64,000 bases of DNA from Megachile rotundata (taxonomy: Eukaryota > Arthropoda > Insecta > Hymenoptera > Megachilidae): contig NW_027473521.1 of the NCBI RefSeq assembly GCF_050947335.1, positions 186,001-250,000 on the forward strand, given 5' to 3'. Below the pieces are notes generated by a model, which worked only from the letters and a program-made list of their open reading frames with translations, did not search any database and was not told where the DNA came from. A program made the translations under genes and the position numbers. Positions 26,131 through 44,200 of this stretch are shown in pieces (position 1 is the stretch's first letter; each line of letters begins with the position of its first letter).

Positions 26131-27689
26131 AGGACGACAATTACTATACTTATTACTCTTATTATTATCCATCTATCTCATATTATTCGCCATATTATGG
26201 TTATATGATCGAGAGAACGACAATTACTCTACTTATTACTCTTATTATTATCAATCTAACTCATACTATTAGCCATATTATGCTTATATGATCGACAGAA
26301 CGACAATTACTATACTGATTACACTCACTATTATCAGTCTAACTCATATTATTAGCCATATTATGCTTACATGATCGATAGAACGACAATTACTATACTC
26401 ATTTCTCTTATTATTATCAATCTAACTCATATTATTAGCCATATTATGCATATATGACCGATAGAACGACAATTACTATACTCATTACTCTTATTATTAT
26501 CAATCTAACTCATATTATTAGCCATATTAGGCTTATATGATCGATAGGACGACAATTACTATACTCACTCCTCTTATTATTATCAATCTAACTCATATTA
26601 TTAGCCATATTATGCTTATATGATCGATAGAACGACAATTACTATACTTATTACTCTTATTATTATCAATCTAACTCATATTATTAGCCATATTATGCTT
26701 ATATGATCGATAGGACGACAATTACTATACTCACTCCTCTTATTATTATCAATCTAACTCATATTATTAGCCATATTATGCTTATATGATCGATAGAGCG
26801 ACAATTACTATACTCATTACTCTTATTATTATCAATCTAACTCACATTATTAGCCATATTATGCTTATATGATCGATAGGACGACAATCACTATACTCAC
26901 TACTCTCATTATTATCCATCTAACTCATATTATTAGCCATATTATGCTTATATGATCGATGGAACGACAATTACTATACTTATTACTCTTATTATTATCA
27001 ATCTAACTCATATTATTAGCCATATTATGCTTATATGATCAATAGAACGCCAATTACTATACTTATTACTCTTATTATTATCAATCTAACTCATATTATT
27101 AGCCATATTATGCTTATATGATCGACAGAACGACAATTACTATACTGATTACACTCACTATTATCAGTCTAACTCATATTACTAGCCATATTATGCTTAT
27201 ATGATCGATAGAACGACAATTACTATACTCATTTCTCTTATTATTATCAATCTAACTCATATTATTAGCCATATTATGCTTATATGATCGATAGAACGAC
27301 AATTACTATACTCACTCCTCTTATTATTATCAATCTAACTCATATTATTAGCCATATTATGCTTATATGATCGATAGGACGACAATTACTATACTCACTC
27401 CTCTTATTATTATCAATCTAACTCATATTATTAGCCATATTATGCTTATATGATCGATAGAGCGACAATTACTATACTCATTACTCTTATTATTATCAAT
27501 CTAACTCACATTATTAGCCATATTATGCTTATATGATCGATAGGACGACAATTACTATACTCACTACTCTCATTATTATCCATCTAACTCATATTATTAG
27601 CCATATTATGCTTATATGATCGATAGAACGACAATTACTATACTTATTACTCTTATTATTATCAATCTAACTCATATTATTAGCCATAT

Positions 27690-28430
27690 TATGCTTATAT
27701 GATCGATAGAGCGACAATTACTATACTCATTACTCTTATTATTATCAATCTAACTCACATTATTAGCCATATTATGCTTATATGATCGATAGAACGACAA
27801 TTACTATACTCACTACTCTTATTATTATCAATCTAACTCATATTATTAGCCATATTATGCTTATATGATCGATAGAACGACAATTACTATACTTATTACT
27901 CTTATTATTATCAATCTAACTCATATTATTAGCCATATTATGCTTATATGAGCAATAGAACTACAATTACTATACTTATTACACTCACTATTATCAATCT
28001 AACTCATATTATTAACCATATTATGCAAATATGATAGATAGGACGACAATTACTATACTTATTACTCTTATTATTATCAATCTACCTCATATTATTAGCC
28101 ATATTATGCTTATATGATCGATAGAACGACAACTACTATACTTTTTACTCTTGTTATTATCAATCTAACTCATATTATTAGCCATATTATGCTTATATGA
28201 TCGATAGAACGGCAATTACTATATTCATTACTCTTATTATTATCAATCTAACGCATATTATTAACCATATTATGCTTATATGAGCAATAGAACTACAATT
28301 ACTATACTTATTACACTCACTATTATCAATCTAACTCATATTAATAACCATATTATGCAGATATGATCGATAGGACGACAATTACTATACTTATTACCCT
28401 TATTATTATCCATCTATCTCAAATTATTAG
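27690..28430 (+). repeat. Further copy of the element's left-flank monomer series
   Basis: The series from the GATCGATAGAGCG monomer through ACTTTTTACTCTTG to CCATCTATCTCAAATT repeats the left flank of the element (about 15170-15890). It carries the private change TTATTACCC at 28391. It shows that the flanking variant string was amplified more than once without the element. Confidence 0.75.
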
Positions 28431-28569
28431 CCATATTATGCTTATATGATCGATAGAACGGCAATTACTATACTCATTTCTCTTATTATTATCAATCTAA
28501 CTCATATTATTAGCCATATTATGCATATATGACCGATAGAACGACAACTACTATACTCATTACTCTTAT

Positions 28570-31500
28570 TATTATCAATCTAACTCATATTATTAGCCAT
28601 ATTATGCTTATATGATCGATAGAACGACAATTACTATACTCATTTCTCTTATTTTTATCAATCTAACTCATATTATTAGCCATATTATGCATATATGACC
28701 GATAGAACGACAATTACTATACTCATTACTCTTATTATTATCAATTTAACTCATAGTATTAACCTAATTATGCTTATATGAGCAATAGAACTGCAATTAC
28801 TATACTTATTACTCTTATTATTATCAATCTAACTCATATTATTAGCCATATTATGCTTATATGATCGATAGAACGACAATTACTATATTTATTACACTCA
28901 CTATTATCAATCTAACTCATATTATTAACCAAATTATGCAGATATGATCGATAGGACGACAATCACTATACTTATTACTCTTATTATTATCAATCTAACT
29001 CATATTATTAGCCATATTATGCTTATATGATCGATAGGACGACAATTACTATACTCACTCCTCTTATTATTATCAATCTAACTCATATTATTAGCCATAT
29101 AATGCTTACATGATCGATAGGACGACAATTACTATACTCACTCCTCTTATTATTATCAATCTAACTCATATTATTAGCCATATTATGCTTATATGATCGA
29201 TAGAACGACAATTACTATACTTATTACTCCTATTATTATCAATCTAACTCATATTATTAGCCATATTATGCTTATATGAGCAATAGAACTACAATTACTA
29301 TATTTATTACACTCACTATTATCAATCTAACACATATTATTAACCAAATTATGCAGATATGATCGATAGGACGACGATTACTATACATATTACTCTTATT
29401 ATTATCCATCTACCTCAAATTATTAGCCATATTATGCTTATATGATCGATAGAACGACAATTACTATACTCATTTCTCTTATTTTTATCAATCTAACTCA
29501 TATTATTAGCCATATTATGCATATATGACCGATAGAACGACAATTACTATACTCATTACTCTTATTATTATCAATTTAACTCATAGTATTAACCTAATTA
29601 TGCTTATATGAGCAATGGAACTGCAATTACTATACTTATTACTCTTATTATTATCAATCTAACTCATATTATTAGCCATATTATGCTTATATGAGCAATA
29701 GAACTACAATTACTATACTTATTACACTCACTATTATCAATCCAACTCATATTATTAACCATATTATGCAGATATGATCGATAGGACGACAATTACTATA
29801 CTTATTACTCTTATTATTATCAATCTAACTCATATTATTAGCCATATCATGCAGATATAATCGATAGAACTACAATTACTATACTCATTACTCTTATTAT
29901 TATCAATCTAACTCATATTATTAGCCATATTATGCTTATATGATCGATAGAACTACATTTACTATACTTATTACGCTTATAATTATCAATCTAACTCATA
30001 TTATTAACCATATTATGTAGATATGAGCGATAGAACTACAATTACTATACTCATTACTCTTATTATTATCAATCTAACTCATATTATTAGCCATATTATG
30101 CTTATATGATCGATAGGACGACAATTACTATACTCACTCCTCTTATTATTATCAATCTAACTCATATTATTAGCCATATTATGCTTATATGATCGATAGA
30201 ACGACAATTACTATACTTATTACTCTTATTATTATCAATCTAACTCATATTATTAGCCATATTATGCTTATATGAGCAATAGAACTACATTTACTATACT
30301 TATTACGCTTATAATTATCAATCTAACTCATATTATTAACCATATTATGCAGATATTAGCGATAGAACTACAATTACTATACTCATTACTCTTATTATTA
30401 TCAATCTAACTCATATTATTAGCCATATTATGCTTATATGATCGATAGGACGACAATTACTATACTCACTCCTCTTATTATTATCAATCTAACTCATATT
30501 ATTAGCCATATTATGCTTATATGATCGATAGAACGACAATTACTATACTTATTACTCTTATTATTATCAATCTAACTCATATTTTTAGCCATATTATGCT
30601 TATATGAGCAATAGAACTACGATTACTATATTTATTACACTCACTATTATCAATCTAACTCATATTATTAACCAAATTATGCAGATATGATCGATAGGAC
30701 GACAATTACTATACTTATTACTCTTATTATTATCCATCTATCTCATATTATTCGCCATATTATGGTTATATGATCGAGAGAACGACAATTACTCTACTTA
30801 TTACTCTTATTATTATCAATCTAACTCATACTATTAGCCATATTATGCTTATATGATCGACAGAACGACAATTACTATACTGATTACACTCACTATTATC
30901 AGTCTAACTCATATTATTAGCCATATTATGCTTATATGATCGATAGAACGACAATTACTATACTCATTTCTCTTATTATTATCAATCTAACTCATATTAT
31001 TAGCCATATTATGCATATATGACCGATAGAACGACAATTACTATACTCATTACTCTTATTATTATCAATCTAACTCATATTATTAGCCATATTAGGCTTA
31101 TATGATCGATAGGACGACAATTACTATACTCACTCCTCTTATTATTATCAATCTAACTCATATTATTAGCCATATTATGCTTATATGATCGATAGAACGA
31201 CAATTACTATACTTATTACTCTTATTATTATCAATCTAACTCATATTATTAGCCATATTATGCTTATATGATTGATAGGACGACAATTACTATACTCACT
31301 CCTCTTATTATTATCAATGTAACTCATATTATTAGCCATATTATGCTTATATGATCGATAGAACGACAATTACTATACTTATTACTCTTATTATTATCAA
31401 TCTAACTCATATTATTAGCCATATTATGCTTATATGAGCAATAGAACTACAATTACTATATTTATTACACTCACTATTATCAATCTAACACATATTATTA

Positions 31501-34500
31501 ACCAAATTATGCAGATATGATCGATAGGACGACAATTACTATACTTATTACTCTTATTATTATCCATCTATCTCATATTATTAGCCATATTATGGTTATA
31601 TGATCGAGAGAACGACAATTACTCTACTTATTACTCTTATTATTATCAATCTAACTCATACTATTAGCCATATTATGCTTATATGATCGACAGAACGACA
31701 ATTACTATACTGATTACACTCACTATAATCAGTCTAACTCATATTATTAGCCATATTATGCTTATATGATCGATAGAACGACAATTACTATACTCATTTC
31801 TCTTATTATTATCAATCTAACTCATATTATTAGCCATATTATGCATATATGACCGATAGAACGACAATTACTATACTCACTCCTCTTATTATTATCAATC
31901 TAACTCATATTATTAGCCATATTATGCTTATATGATCGATAGAACGACAATTACTATACTCATTTCTCTTATTATTATCAATCTAACTCATATTATTAGC
32001 CATATTATGCATATATGACCGATAGAACGACAATTACTATACTCATTACTCTTATTATTATCAATCTAACTCATATTATTAGCCATATTAGGCTTATATG
32101 ATCGATAGGACGACAATTACTATACTCACTCCTCTTATTATTATCAATCTAACTCATATTATTAGCCATATTATGCTTATATGATCGATAGAACGACAAT
32201 TACTATACTTATTACTCTTATTATTATCAATCTAACTCATATTATTAGCCATATTATGCTTATATGATTGAGAGGACGACAATTACTATACTCACTCCTC
32301 TTATTATTATCAATGTAACTCATATTATTAGCCATATTATGCTTATATGATCGATAGAACGACAATTACTATACTTATTACTCTTATTATTATCAATCTA
32401 ACTCATATTATTAGCCATATTATGCTTATATGATCGATAGAACGACAATTACTATACTCACTACTCTTATTATTATCAATCTAACTCATATTATTAGCCA
32501 TATTATGCATATATGACCGATAGAACGACAATTACTATACTCACTCCTCTTATTATTATCAATCTAACTCATATTATTAGCCATATTATGCTTATATGAT
32601 CGATAGAGCGACAATTACTATACTCATTACTCTTATTATTATCAATCTAACTCACATTATTAGCCATATTATGCTTATATGATCGATAGAACGACAATTA
32701 CTATACTCACTACTCTTATTATTATCAATCTAACTCATATTATTAGCCATATTATGCTTATATGATCGATAGAACGACAATTACTATACTTATTACTCTT
32801 ATTATTATCAATCTAACTCATATTATTAGCCATATTATGCTTATATGAGCAATAGAACTACAATTACTATACTTATTACACTCACTATTATCAATCTAAC
32901 TCATATTATTAACCATATTATGCAAATATGATAGATAGGACGACAATTACTATACTTATTACTCTTATTATTATCAATCTACCTCATATTATTAGCCATA
33001 TTATGCTTATATGATCGATAGAACGACAACTACTATACTTTTTACTCTTGTTATTATCAATCTAACTCATATTATTAGCCATATTATGCTTATATGATCG
33101 ATAGAACGGCAATTACTATATTCATTACTCTTATTATTATCAATCTAACGCATATTATTAACCATATTATGCTTATATGAGCAATAGAACTACAATTACT
33201 ATACTTATTACACTCACTATTATCAATCTAACTCATATTAATAACCATATTATGCAGATATGATCGATAGGACGACAATTACTATACTTTATTACCCTTA
33301 TTATTATCCATCTATCTCAAATTATTAGCCATATTATGCTTATATGATCGATAGAACGGCAATTACTATACTCATTTCTCTTATTATTATCAATCTAACT
33401 CATATTATTAGCCATATTATGCATATATGACCGATAGAACGACAACTACTATACTCATTACTCTTATTATTATCAATCTAACTCATATTATTAGCCATAT
33501 TATGCTTATATGATCGATAGAACGACAATTACTATACTCATTTCTCTTATTTTTATCAATCTAACTCATATTATTAGCCATATTATGCATATATGACCGA
33601 TAGAACGACAATTACTATACTCATTACTCTTATTATTATCAATTTAACTCATAGTATTAACCTAATTATGCTTATATGAGCAATAGAACTGCAATTACTA
33701 TACTTATTACTCTTATTATTATCAATCTAACTCATATTATTAGCCATATTATGCTTATATGATCGATAGAACGACAATTACTATATTTATTACACTCACT
33801 ATTATCAATCTAACTCATATTATTAACCAAATTATGCAGATATGATCGATAGGACGACAATCACTATACTTATTACTCTTATTATTATCAATCTAACTCA
33901 TATTATTAGCCATATTATGCTTATATGATCGATAGGACGACAATTACTATACTCACTCCTCTTATTATTATCAATCTAACTCATATTATTAGCCATATAA
34001 TGCTTACATGATCGATAGGACGACAATTACTATACTCACTCCTCTTATTATTATCAATCTAACTCATATTATTAGCCATATTATGCTTATATGATCGATA
34101 GAACGACAATTACTATACTTATTACTCCTATTATTATCAATCTAACTCATATTATTAGCCATATTATGCTTATATGAGCAATAGAACTACAATTACTATA
34201 TTTATTACACTCACTATTATCAATCTAACACATATTATTAACCAAATTATGCAGATATGATCGATAGGACGACGATTACTATACATATTACTCTTATTAT
34301 TATCCATCTACCTCAAATTATTAGCCATATTATGCTTATATGATCGATAGAACGACAATTACTATACTCATTTCTCTTATTTTTATCAATCTAACTCATA
34401 TTATTAGCCATATTATGCATATATGACCGATAGAACGACAATTACTATACTCATTACTCTTATTATTATCAATTTAACTCATAGTATTAACCTAATTATG

Positions 34501-37500
34501 CTTATATGAGCAATGGAACTGCAATTACTATACTTATTACTCTTATTATTATCAATCTAACTCATATTATTAGCCATATTATGCTTATATGAGCAATAGA
34601 ACTACAATTACTATACTTATTACACTCACTATTATCAATCCAACTCATATTATTAACCATATTATGCAGATATGATCGATAGGACGACAATTACTATACT
34701 TATTACTCTTATTATTATCAATCTAACTCATATTATTAGCCATATCATGCAGATATAATCGATAGAACTACAATTACTATACTCATTACTCTTATTATTA
34801 TCAATCTAACTCATATTATTAGCCATATTATGCTTATATGATCGATAGAACTACATTTACTATACTTATTACGCTTATAATTATCAATCTAACTCATATT
34901 ATTAACCATATTATGTAGATATGAGCGATAGAACTACAATTACTATACTCATTACTCTTATTATTATCAATCTAACTCATATTATTAGCCATATTATGCT
35001 TATATGATCGATAGGACGACAATTACTATACTCACTCCTCTTATTATTATCAATCTAACTCATATTATTAGCCATATTATGCTTATATGATCGATAGAAC
35101 GACAATTACTATACTTATTACTCTTATTATTATCAATCTAACTCATATTATTAGCCATATTATGCTTATATGAGCAATAGAACTACATTTACTATACTTA
35201 TTACGCTTATAATTATCAATCTAACTCATATTATTAACCATATTATGCAGATATTAGCGATAGAACTACAATTACTATACTCATTACTCTTATTATTATC
35301 AATCTAACTCATATTATTAGCCATATTATGCTTATATGATCGATAGGACGACAATTACTATACTCACTCCTCTTATTATTATCAATCTAACTCATATTAT
35401 TAGCCATATTATGCTTATATGATCGATAGAACGACAATTACTATACTTATTACTCTTATTATTATCAATCTAACTCATATTTTTAGCCATATTATGCTTA
35501 TATGAGCAATAGAACTACGATTACTATATTTATTACACTCACTATTATCAATCTAACTCATATTATTAACCAAATTATGCAGATATGATCGATAGGACGA
35601 CAATTACTATACTTATTACTCTTATTATTATCCATCTATCTCATATTATTCGCCATATTATGGTTATATGATCGAGAGAACGACAATTACTCTACTTATT
35701 ACTCTTATTATTATCAATCTAACTCATACTATTAGCCATATTATGCTTATATGATCGACAGAACGACAATTACTATACTGATTACACTCACTATTATCAG
35801 TCTAACTCATATTATTAGCCATATTATGCTTATATGATCGATAGAACGACAATTACTATACTCATTTCTCTTATTATTATCAATCTAACTCATATTATTA
35901 GCCATATTATGCATATATGACCGATAGAACGACAATTACTATACTCATTACTCTTATTATTATCAATCTAACTCATATTATTAGCCATATTAGGCTTATA
36001 TGATCGATAGGACGACAATTACTATACTCACTCCTCTTATTATTATCAATCTAACTCATATTATTAGCCATATTATGCTTATATGATCGATAGAACGACA
36101 ATTACTATACTTATTACTCTTATTATTATCAATCTAACTCATATTATTAGCCATATTATGCTTATATGATTGATAGGACGACAATTACTATACTCACTCC
36201 TCTTATTATTATCAATGTAACTCATATTATTAGCCATATTATGCTTATATGATCGATAGAACGACAATTACTATACTTATTACTCTTATTATTATCAATC
36301 TAACTCATATTATTAGCCATATTATGCTTATATGAGCAATAGAACTACAATTACTATATTTATTACACTCACTATTATCAATCTAACACATATTATTAAC
36401 CAAATTATGCAGATATGATCGATAGGACGACAATTACTATACTTATTACTCTTATTATTATCCATCTATCTCATATTATTAGCCATATTATGGTTATATG
36501 ATCGAGAGAACGACAATTACTCTACTTATTACTCTTATTATTATCAATCTAACTCATACTATTAGCCATATTATGCTTATATGATCGACAGAACGACAAT
36601 TACTATACTGATTACACTCACTATAATCAGTCTAACTCATATTATTAGCCATATTATGCTTATATGATCGATAGAACGACAATTACTATACTCATTTCTC
36701 TTATTATTATCAATCTAACTCATATTATTAGCCATATTATGCATATATGACCGATAGAACGACAATTACTATACTCACTCCTCTTATTATTATCAATCTA
36801 ACTCATATTATTAGCCATATTATGCTTATATGATCGATAGAACGACAATTACTATACTCATTTCTCTTATTATTATCAATCTAACTCATATTATTAGCCA
36901 TATTATGCATATATGACCGATAGAACGACAATTACTATACTCATTACTCTTATTATTATCAATCTAACTCATATTATTAGCCATATTAGGCTTATATGAT
37001 CGATAGGACGACAATTACTATACTCACTCCTCTTATTATTATCAATCTAACTCATATTATTAGCCATATTATGCTTATATGATCGATAGAACGACAATTA
37101 CTATACTTATTACTCTTATTATTATCAATCTAACTCATATTATTAGCCATATTATGCTTATATGATTGAGAGGACGACAATTACTATACTCACTCCTCTT
37201 ATTATTATCAATGTAACTCATATTATTAGCCATATTATGCTTATATGATCGATAGAACGACAATTACTATACTTATTACTCTTATTATTATCAATCTAAC
37301 TCATATTATTAGCCATATTATGCTTATATGAGCAATAGAACTACAATTACTATATTTATTACACTCACTATTATCAATCTAACACATATTATTAACCAAA
37401 TTATGCAGATATGATCGATAGGACGACAATTACTATACTTATTACTCTTATTATTATCCATCTATCTCATATTATTAGCCATATTATGGTTATATGATCG

Positions 37501-38200
37501 AGAGAACGACAATTACTCTACTTATTACTCTTATTATTATCAATCTAACTCATACTATTAGCCATATTATGCTTATATGATCGACAGAACGACAATTACT
37601 ATACTGATTACACTCACTATAATCAGTCTAACTCATATTATTAGCCATATTATGCTTATATGATCGATAGAACGACAATTACTATACTCATTTCTCTTAT
37701 TATTATCAATCTAACTCATATTATTAGCCATATTATGCATATATGACCGATAGAACGACAATTACTATACTCACTCCTCTTATTATTATCAATCTAACTC
37801 ATATTATTAGCCATATTATGCTTATATGATCGATAGAACGACAATTACTATATTTATTACACTCACTATTATGAATCTAACTCATATTATTAACCAAATT
37901 ATGCAGATATGATCGATAGGACGACAATCACTATACTTATTACTCTTATTATTATCAATCTAACTCATATTATTAGCCATATTATGCTTATATGATCGAT
38001 AGGACGACAATTACTATACTCACTCCTCTTATTATTATCAATCTAACACATATTATTAGCCATATAATGCTTACATGATCGATAGGACGACAATTACTAT
38101 ACTCACTCCTCTTATTATTATCAATCTAACTCATATTATTAGCCATATTATGCTTATATGATCGATAGAACGACAATTACTATACTTATTACTCCTATTA
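28570..38200 (+). repeat. 9,628-bp higher-order unit, copy 1 (116 monomers)
   Basis: Matches the next 9.6 kb monomer for monomer. Paired markers are GGAACTGC-type monomers (29611 and 39240), the private TACCC change (33292 and 42920) and the private ATGAATCTAA (37871 and 47499). Copy 1 has one extra T at 33288-33290, so the offset is 9,629 bp before that point and 9,628 bp after. Each copy contains two related half-units 59 monomers apart (GGAACTGC at 29611 and 34509). Edges were read by eye and are good to about one monomer. Confidence 0.85.
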
Positions 38201-41200
38201 TTATCAATCTAACTCATATTATTAGCCATATTATGCTTATATGATCGATAGAACGACAATTACTATACTCATTTCTCTTATTTTTATCAATCTAACTCAT
38301 ATTATTAGCCATATTATGCATATATGACCGATAGAACGACAATTACTATACTCATTACTCTTATTATTATCAATTTAACTCATAGTATTAACCTAATTAT
38401 GCTTATATGAGCAATAGAACTGCAATTACTATACTTATTACTCTTATTATTATCAATCTAACTCATATTATTAGCCATATTATGCTTATATGATCGATAG
38501 AACGACAATTACTATATTTATTACACTCACTATTATCAATCTAACTCATATTATTAACCAAATTATGCAGATATGATCGATAGGACGACAATCACTATAC
38601 TTATTACTCTTATTATTATCAATCTAACTCATATTATTAGCCATATTATGCTTATATGATCGATAGGACGACAATTACTATACTCACTCCTCTTATTATT
38701 ATCAATCTAACTCATATTATTAGCCATATAATGCTTACATGATCGATAGGACGACAATTACTATACTCACTCCTCTTATTATTATCAATCTAACTCATAT
38801 TATTAGCCATATTATGCTTATATGATCGATAGAACGACAATTACTATACTTATTACTCCTATTATTATCAATCTAACTCATATTATTAGCCATATTATGC
38901 TTATATGAGCAATAGAACTACAATTACTATATTTATTACACTCACTATTATCAATCTAACACATATTATTAACCAAATTATGCAGATATGATCGATAGGA
39001 CGACGATTACTATACATATTACTCTTATTATTATCCATCTACCTCAAATTATTAGCCATATTATGCTTATATGATCGATAGAACGACAATTACTATACTC
39101 ATTTCTCTTATTTTTATCAATCTAACTCATATTATTAGCCATATTATGCATATATGACCGATAGAACGACAATTACTATACTCATTACTCTTATTATTAT
39201 CAATTTAACTCATAGTATTAACCTAATTATGCTTATATGAGCAATGGAACTGCAATTACTATACTTATTACTCTTATTATTATCAATCTAACTCATATTA
39301 TTAGCCATATTATGCTTATATGAGCAATAGAACTACAATTACTATACTTATTACACTCACTATTATCAATCCAACTCATATTATTAACCATATTATGCAG
39401 ATATGATCGATAGGACGACAATTACTATACTTATTACTCTTATTATTATCAATCTAACTCATATTATTAGCCATATCATGCAGATATAATCGATAGAACT
39501 ACAATTACTATACTCATTACTCTTATTATTATCAATCTAACTCATATTATTAGCCATATTATGCTTATATGATCGATAGAACTACATTTACTATACTTAT
39601 TACGCTTATAATTATCAATCTAACTCATATTATTAACCATATTATGTAGATATGAGCGATAGAACTACAATTACTATACTCATTACTCTTATTATTATCA
39701 ATCTAACTCATATTATTAGCCATATTATGCTTATATGATCGATAGGACGACAATTACTATACTCACTCCTCTTATTATTATCAATCTAACTCATATTATT
39801 AGCCATATTATGCTTATATGATCGATAGAACGACAATTACTATACTTATTACTCTTATTATTATCAATCTAACTCATATTATTAGCCATATTATGCTTAT
39901 ATGAGCAATAGAACTACATTTACTATACTTATTACGCTTATAATTATCAATCTAACTCATATTATTAACCATATTATGCAGATATTAGCGATAGAACTAC
40001 AATTACTATACTCATTACTCTTATTATTATCAATCTAACTCATATTATTAGCCATATTATGCTTATATGATCGATAGGACGACAATTACTATACTCACTC
40101 CTCTTATTATTATCAATCTAACTCATATTATTAGCCATATTATGCTTATATGATCGATAGAACGACAATTACTATACTTATTACTCTTATTATTATCAAT
40201 CTAACTCATATTTTTAGCCATATTATGCTTATATGAGCAATAGAACTACGATTACTATATTTATTACACTCACTATTATCAATCTAACTCATATTATTAA
40301 CCAAATTATGCAGATATGATCGATAGGACGACAATTACTATACTTATTACTCTTATTATTATCCATCTATCTCATATTATTCGCCATATTATGGTTATAT
40401 GATCGAGAGAACGACAATTACTCTACTTATTACTCTTATTATTATCAATCTAACTCATACTATTAGCCATATTATGCTTATATGATCGACAGAACGACAA
40501 TTACTATACTGATTACACTCACTATTATCAGTCTAACTCATATTATTAGCCATATTATGCTTATATGATCGATAGAACGACAATTACTATACTCATTTCT
40601 CTTATTATTATCAATCTAACTCATATTATTAGCCATATTATGCATATATGACCGATAGAACGACAATTACTATACTCATTACTCTTATTATTATCAATCT
40701 AACTCATATTATTAGCCATATTAGGCTTATATGATCGATAGGACGACAATTACTATACTCACTCCTCTTATTATTATCAATCTAACTCATATTATTAGCC
40801 ATATTATGCTTATATGATCGATAGAACGACAATTACTATACTTATTACTCTTATTATTATCAATCTAACTCATATTATTAGCCATATTATGCTTATATGA
40901 TTGATAGGACGACAATTACTATACTCACTCCTCTTATTATTATCAATGTAACTCATATTATTAGCCATATTATGCTTATATGATCGATAGAACGACAATT
41001 ACTATACTTATTACTCTTATTATTATCAATCTAACTCATATTATTAGCCATATTATGCTTATATGAGCAATAGAACTACAATTACTATATTTATTACACT
41101 CACTATTATCAATCTAACACATATTATTAACCAAATTATGCAGATATGATCGATAGGACGACAATTACTATACTTATTACTCTTATTATTATCCATCTAT

Positions 41201-44200
41201 CTCATATTATTAGCCATATTATGGTTATATGATCGAGAGAACGACAATTACTCTACTTATTACTCTTATTATTATCAATCTAACTCATACTATTAGCCAT
41301 ATTATGCTTATATGATCGACAGAACGACAATTACTATACTGATTACACTCACTATAATCAGTCTAACTCATATTATTAGCCATATTATGCTTATATGATC
41401 GATAGAACGACAATTACTATACTCATTTCTCTTATTATTATCAATCTAACTCATATTATTAGCCATATTATGCATATATGACCGATAGAACGACAATTAC
41501 TATACTCACTCCTCTTATTATTATCAATCTAACTCATATTATTAGCCATATTATGCTTATATGATCGATAGAACGACAATTACTATACTCATTTCTCTTA
41601 TTATTATCAATCTAACTCATATTATTAGCCATATTATGCATATATGACCGATAGAACGACAATTACTATACTCATTACTCTTATTATTATCAATCTAACT
41701 CATATTATTAGCCATATTAGGCTTATATGATCGATAGGACGACAATTACTATACTCACTCCTCTTATTATTATCAATCTAACTCATATTATTAGCCATAT
41801 TATGCTTATATGATCGATAGAACGACAATTACTATACTTATTACTCTTATTATTATCAATCTAACTCATATTATTAGCCATATTATGCTTATATGATTGA
41901 GAGGACGACAATTACTATACTCACTCCTCTTATTATTATCAATGTAACTCATATTATTAGCCATATTATGCTTATATGATCGATAGAACGACAATTACTA
42001 TACTTATTACTCTTATTATTATCAATCTAACTCATATTATTAGCCATATTATGCTTATATGATCGATAGAACGACAATTACTATACTCACTACTCTTATT
42101 ATTATCAATCTAACTCATATTATTAGCCATATTATGCATATATGACCGATAGAACGACAATTACTATACTCACTCCTCTTATTATTATCAATCTAACTCA
42201 TATTATTAGCCATATTATGCTTATATGATCGATAGAGCGACAATTACTATACTCATTACTCTTATTATTATCAATCTAACTCACATTATTAGCCATATTA
42301 TGCTTATATGATCGATAGAACGACAATTACTATACTCACTACTCTTATTATTATCAATCTAACTCATATTATTAGCCATATTATGCTTATATGATCGATA
42401 GAACGACAATTACTATACTTATTACTCTTATTATTATCAATCTAACTCATATTATTAGCCATATTATGCTTATATGAGCAATAGAACTACAATTACTATA
42501 CTTATTACACTCACTATTATCAATCTAACTCATATTATTAACCATATTATGCAAATATGATAGATAGGACGACAATTACTATACTTATTACTCTTATTAT
42601 TATCAATCTACCTCATATTATTAGCCATATTATGCTTATATGATCGATAGAACGACAACTACTATACTTTTTACTCTTGTTATTATCAATCTAACTCATA
42701 TTATTAGCCATATTATGCTTATATGATCGATAGAACGGCAATTACTATATTCATTACTCTTATTATTATCAATCTAACGCATATTATTAACCATATTATG
42801 CTTATATGAGCAATAGAACTACAATTACTATACTTATTACACTCACTATTATCAATCTAACTCATATTAATAACCATATTATGCAGATATGATCGATAGG
42901 ACGACAATTACTATACTTATTACCCTTATTATTATCCATCTATCTCAAATTATTAGCCATATTATGCTTATATGATCGATAGAACGGCAATTACTATACT
43001 CATTTCTCTTATTATTATCAATCTAACTCATATTATTAGCCATATTATGCATATATGACCGATAGAACGACAACTACTATACTCATTACTCTTATTATTA
43101 TCAATCTAACTCATATTATTAGCCATATTATGCTTATATGATCGATAGAACGACAATTACTATACTCATTTCTCTTATTTTTATCAATCTAACTCATATT
43201 ATTAGCCATATTATGCATATATGACCGATAGAACGACAATTACTATACTCATTACTCTTATTATTATCAATTTAACTCATAGTATTAACCTAATTATGCT
43301 TATATGAGCAATAGAACTGCAATTACTATACTTATTACTCTTATTATTATCAATCTAACTCATATTATTAGCCATATTATGCTTATATGATCGATAGAAC
43401 GACAATTACTATATTTATTACACTCACTATTATCAATCTAACTCATATTATTAACCAAATTATGCAGATATGATCGATAGGACGACAATCACTATACTTA
43501 TTACTCTTATTATTATCAATCTAACTCATATTATTAGCCATATTATGCTTATATGATCGATAGGACGACAATTACTATACTCACTCCTCTTATTATTATC
43601 AATCTAACTCATATTATTAGCCATATAATGCTTACATGATCGATAGGACGACAATTACTATACTCACTCCTCTTATTATTATCAATCTAACTCATATTAT
43701 TAGCCATATTATGCTTATATGATCGATAGAACGACAATTACTATACTTATTACTCCTATTATTATCAATCTAACTCATATTATTAGCCATATTATGCTTA
43801 TATGAGCAATAGAACTACAATTACTATATTTATTACACTCACTATTATCAATCTAACACATATTATTAACCAAATTATGCAGATATGATCGATAGGACGA
43901 CGATTACTATACATATTACTCTTATTATTATCCATCTATCTCAAATTATTAGCCATATTATGCTTATATGATCGATAGAACGACAATTACTATACTCATT
44001 TCTCTTATTTTTATCAATCTAACTCATATTATTAGCCATATTATGCATATATGACCGATAGAACGACAATTACTATACTCATTACTCTTATTATTATCAA
44101 TTTAACTCATAGTATTAACCTAATTATGCTTATATGAGCAATGGAACTGCAATTACTATACTTATTACTCTTATTATTATCAATCTAACTCATATTATTA

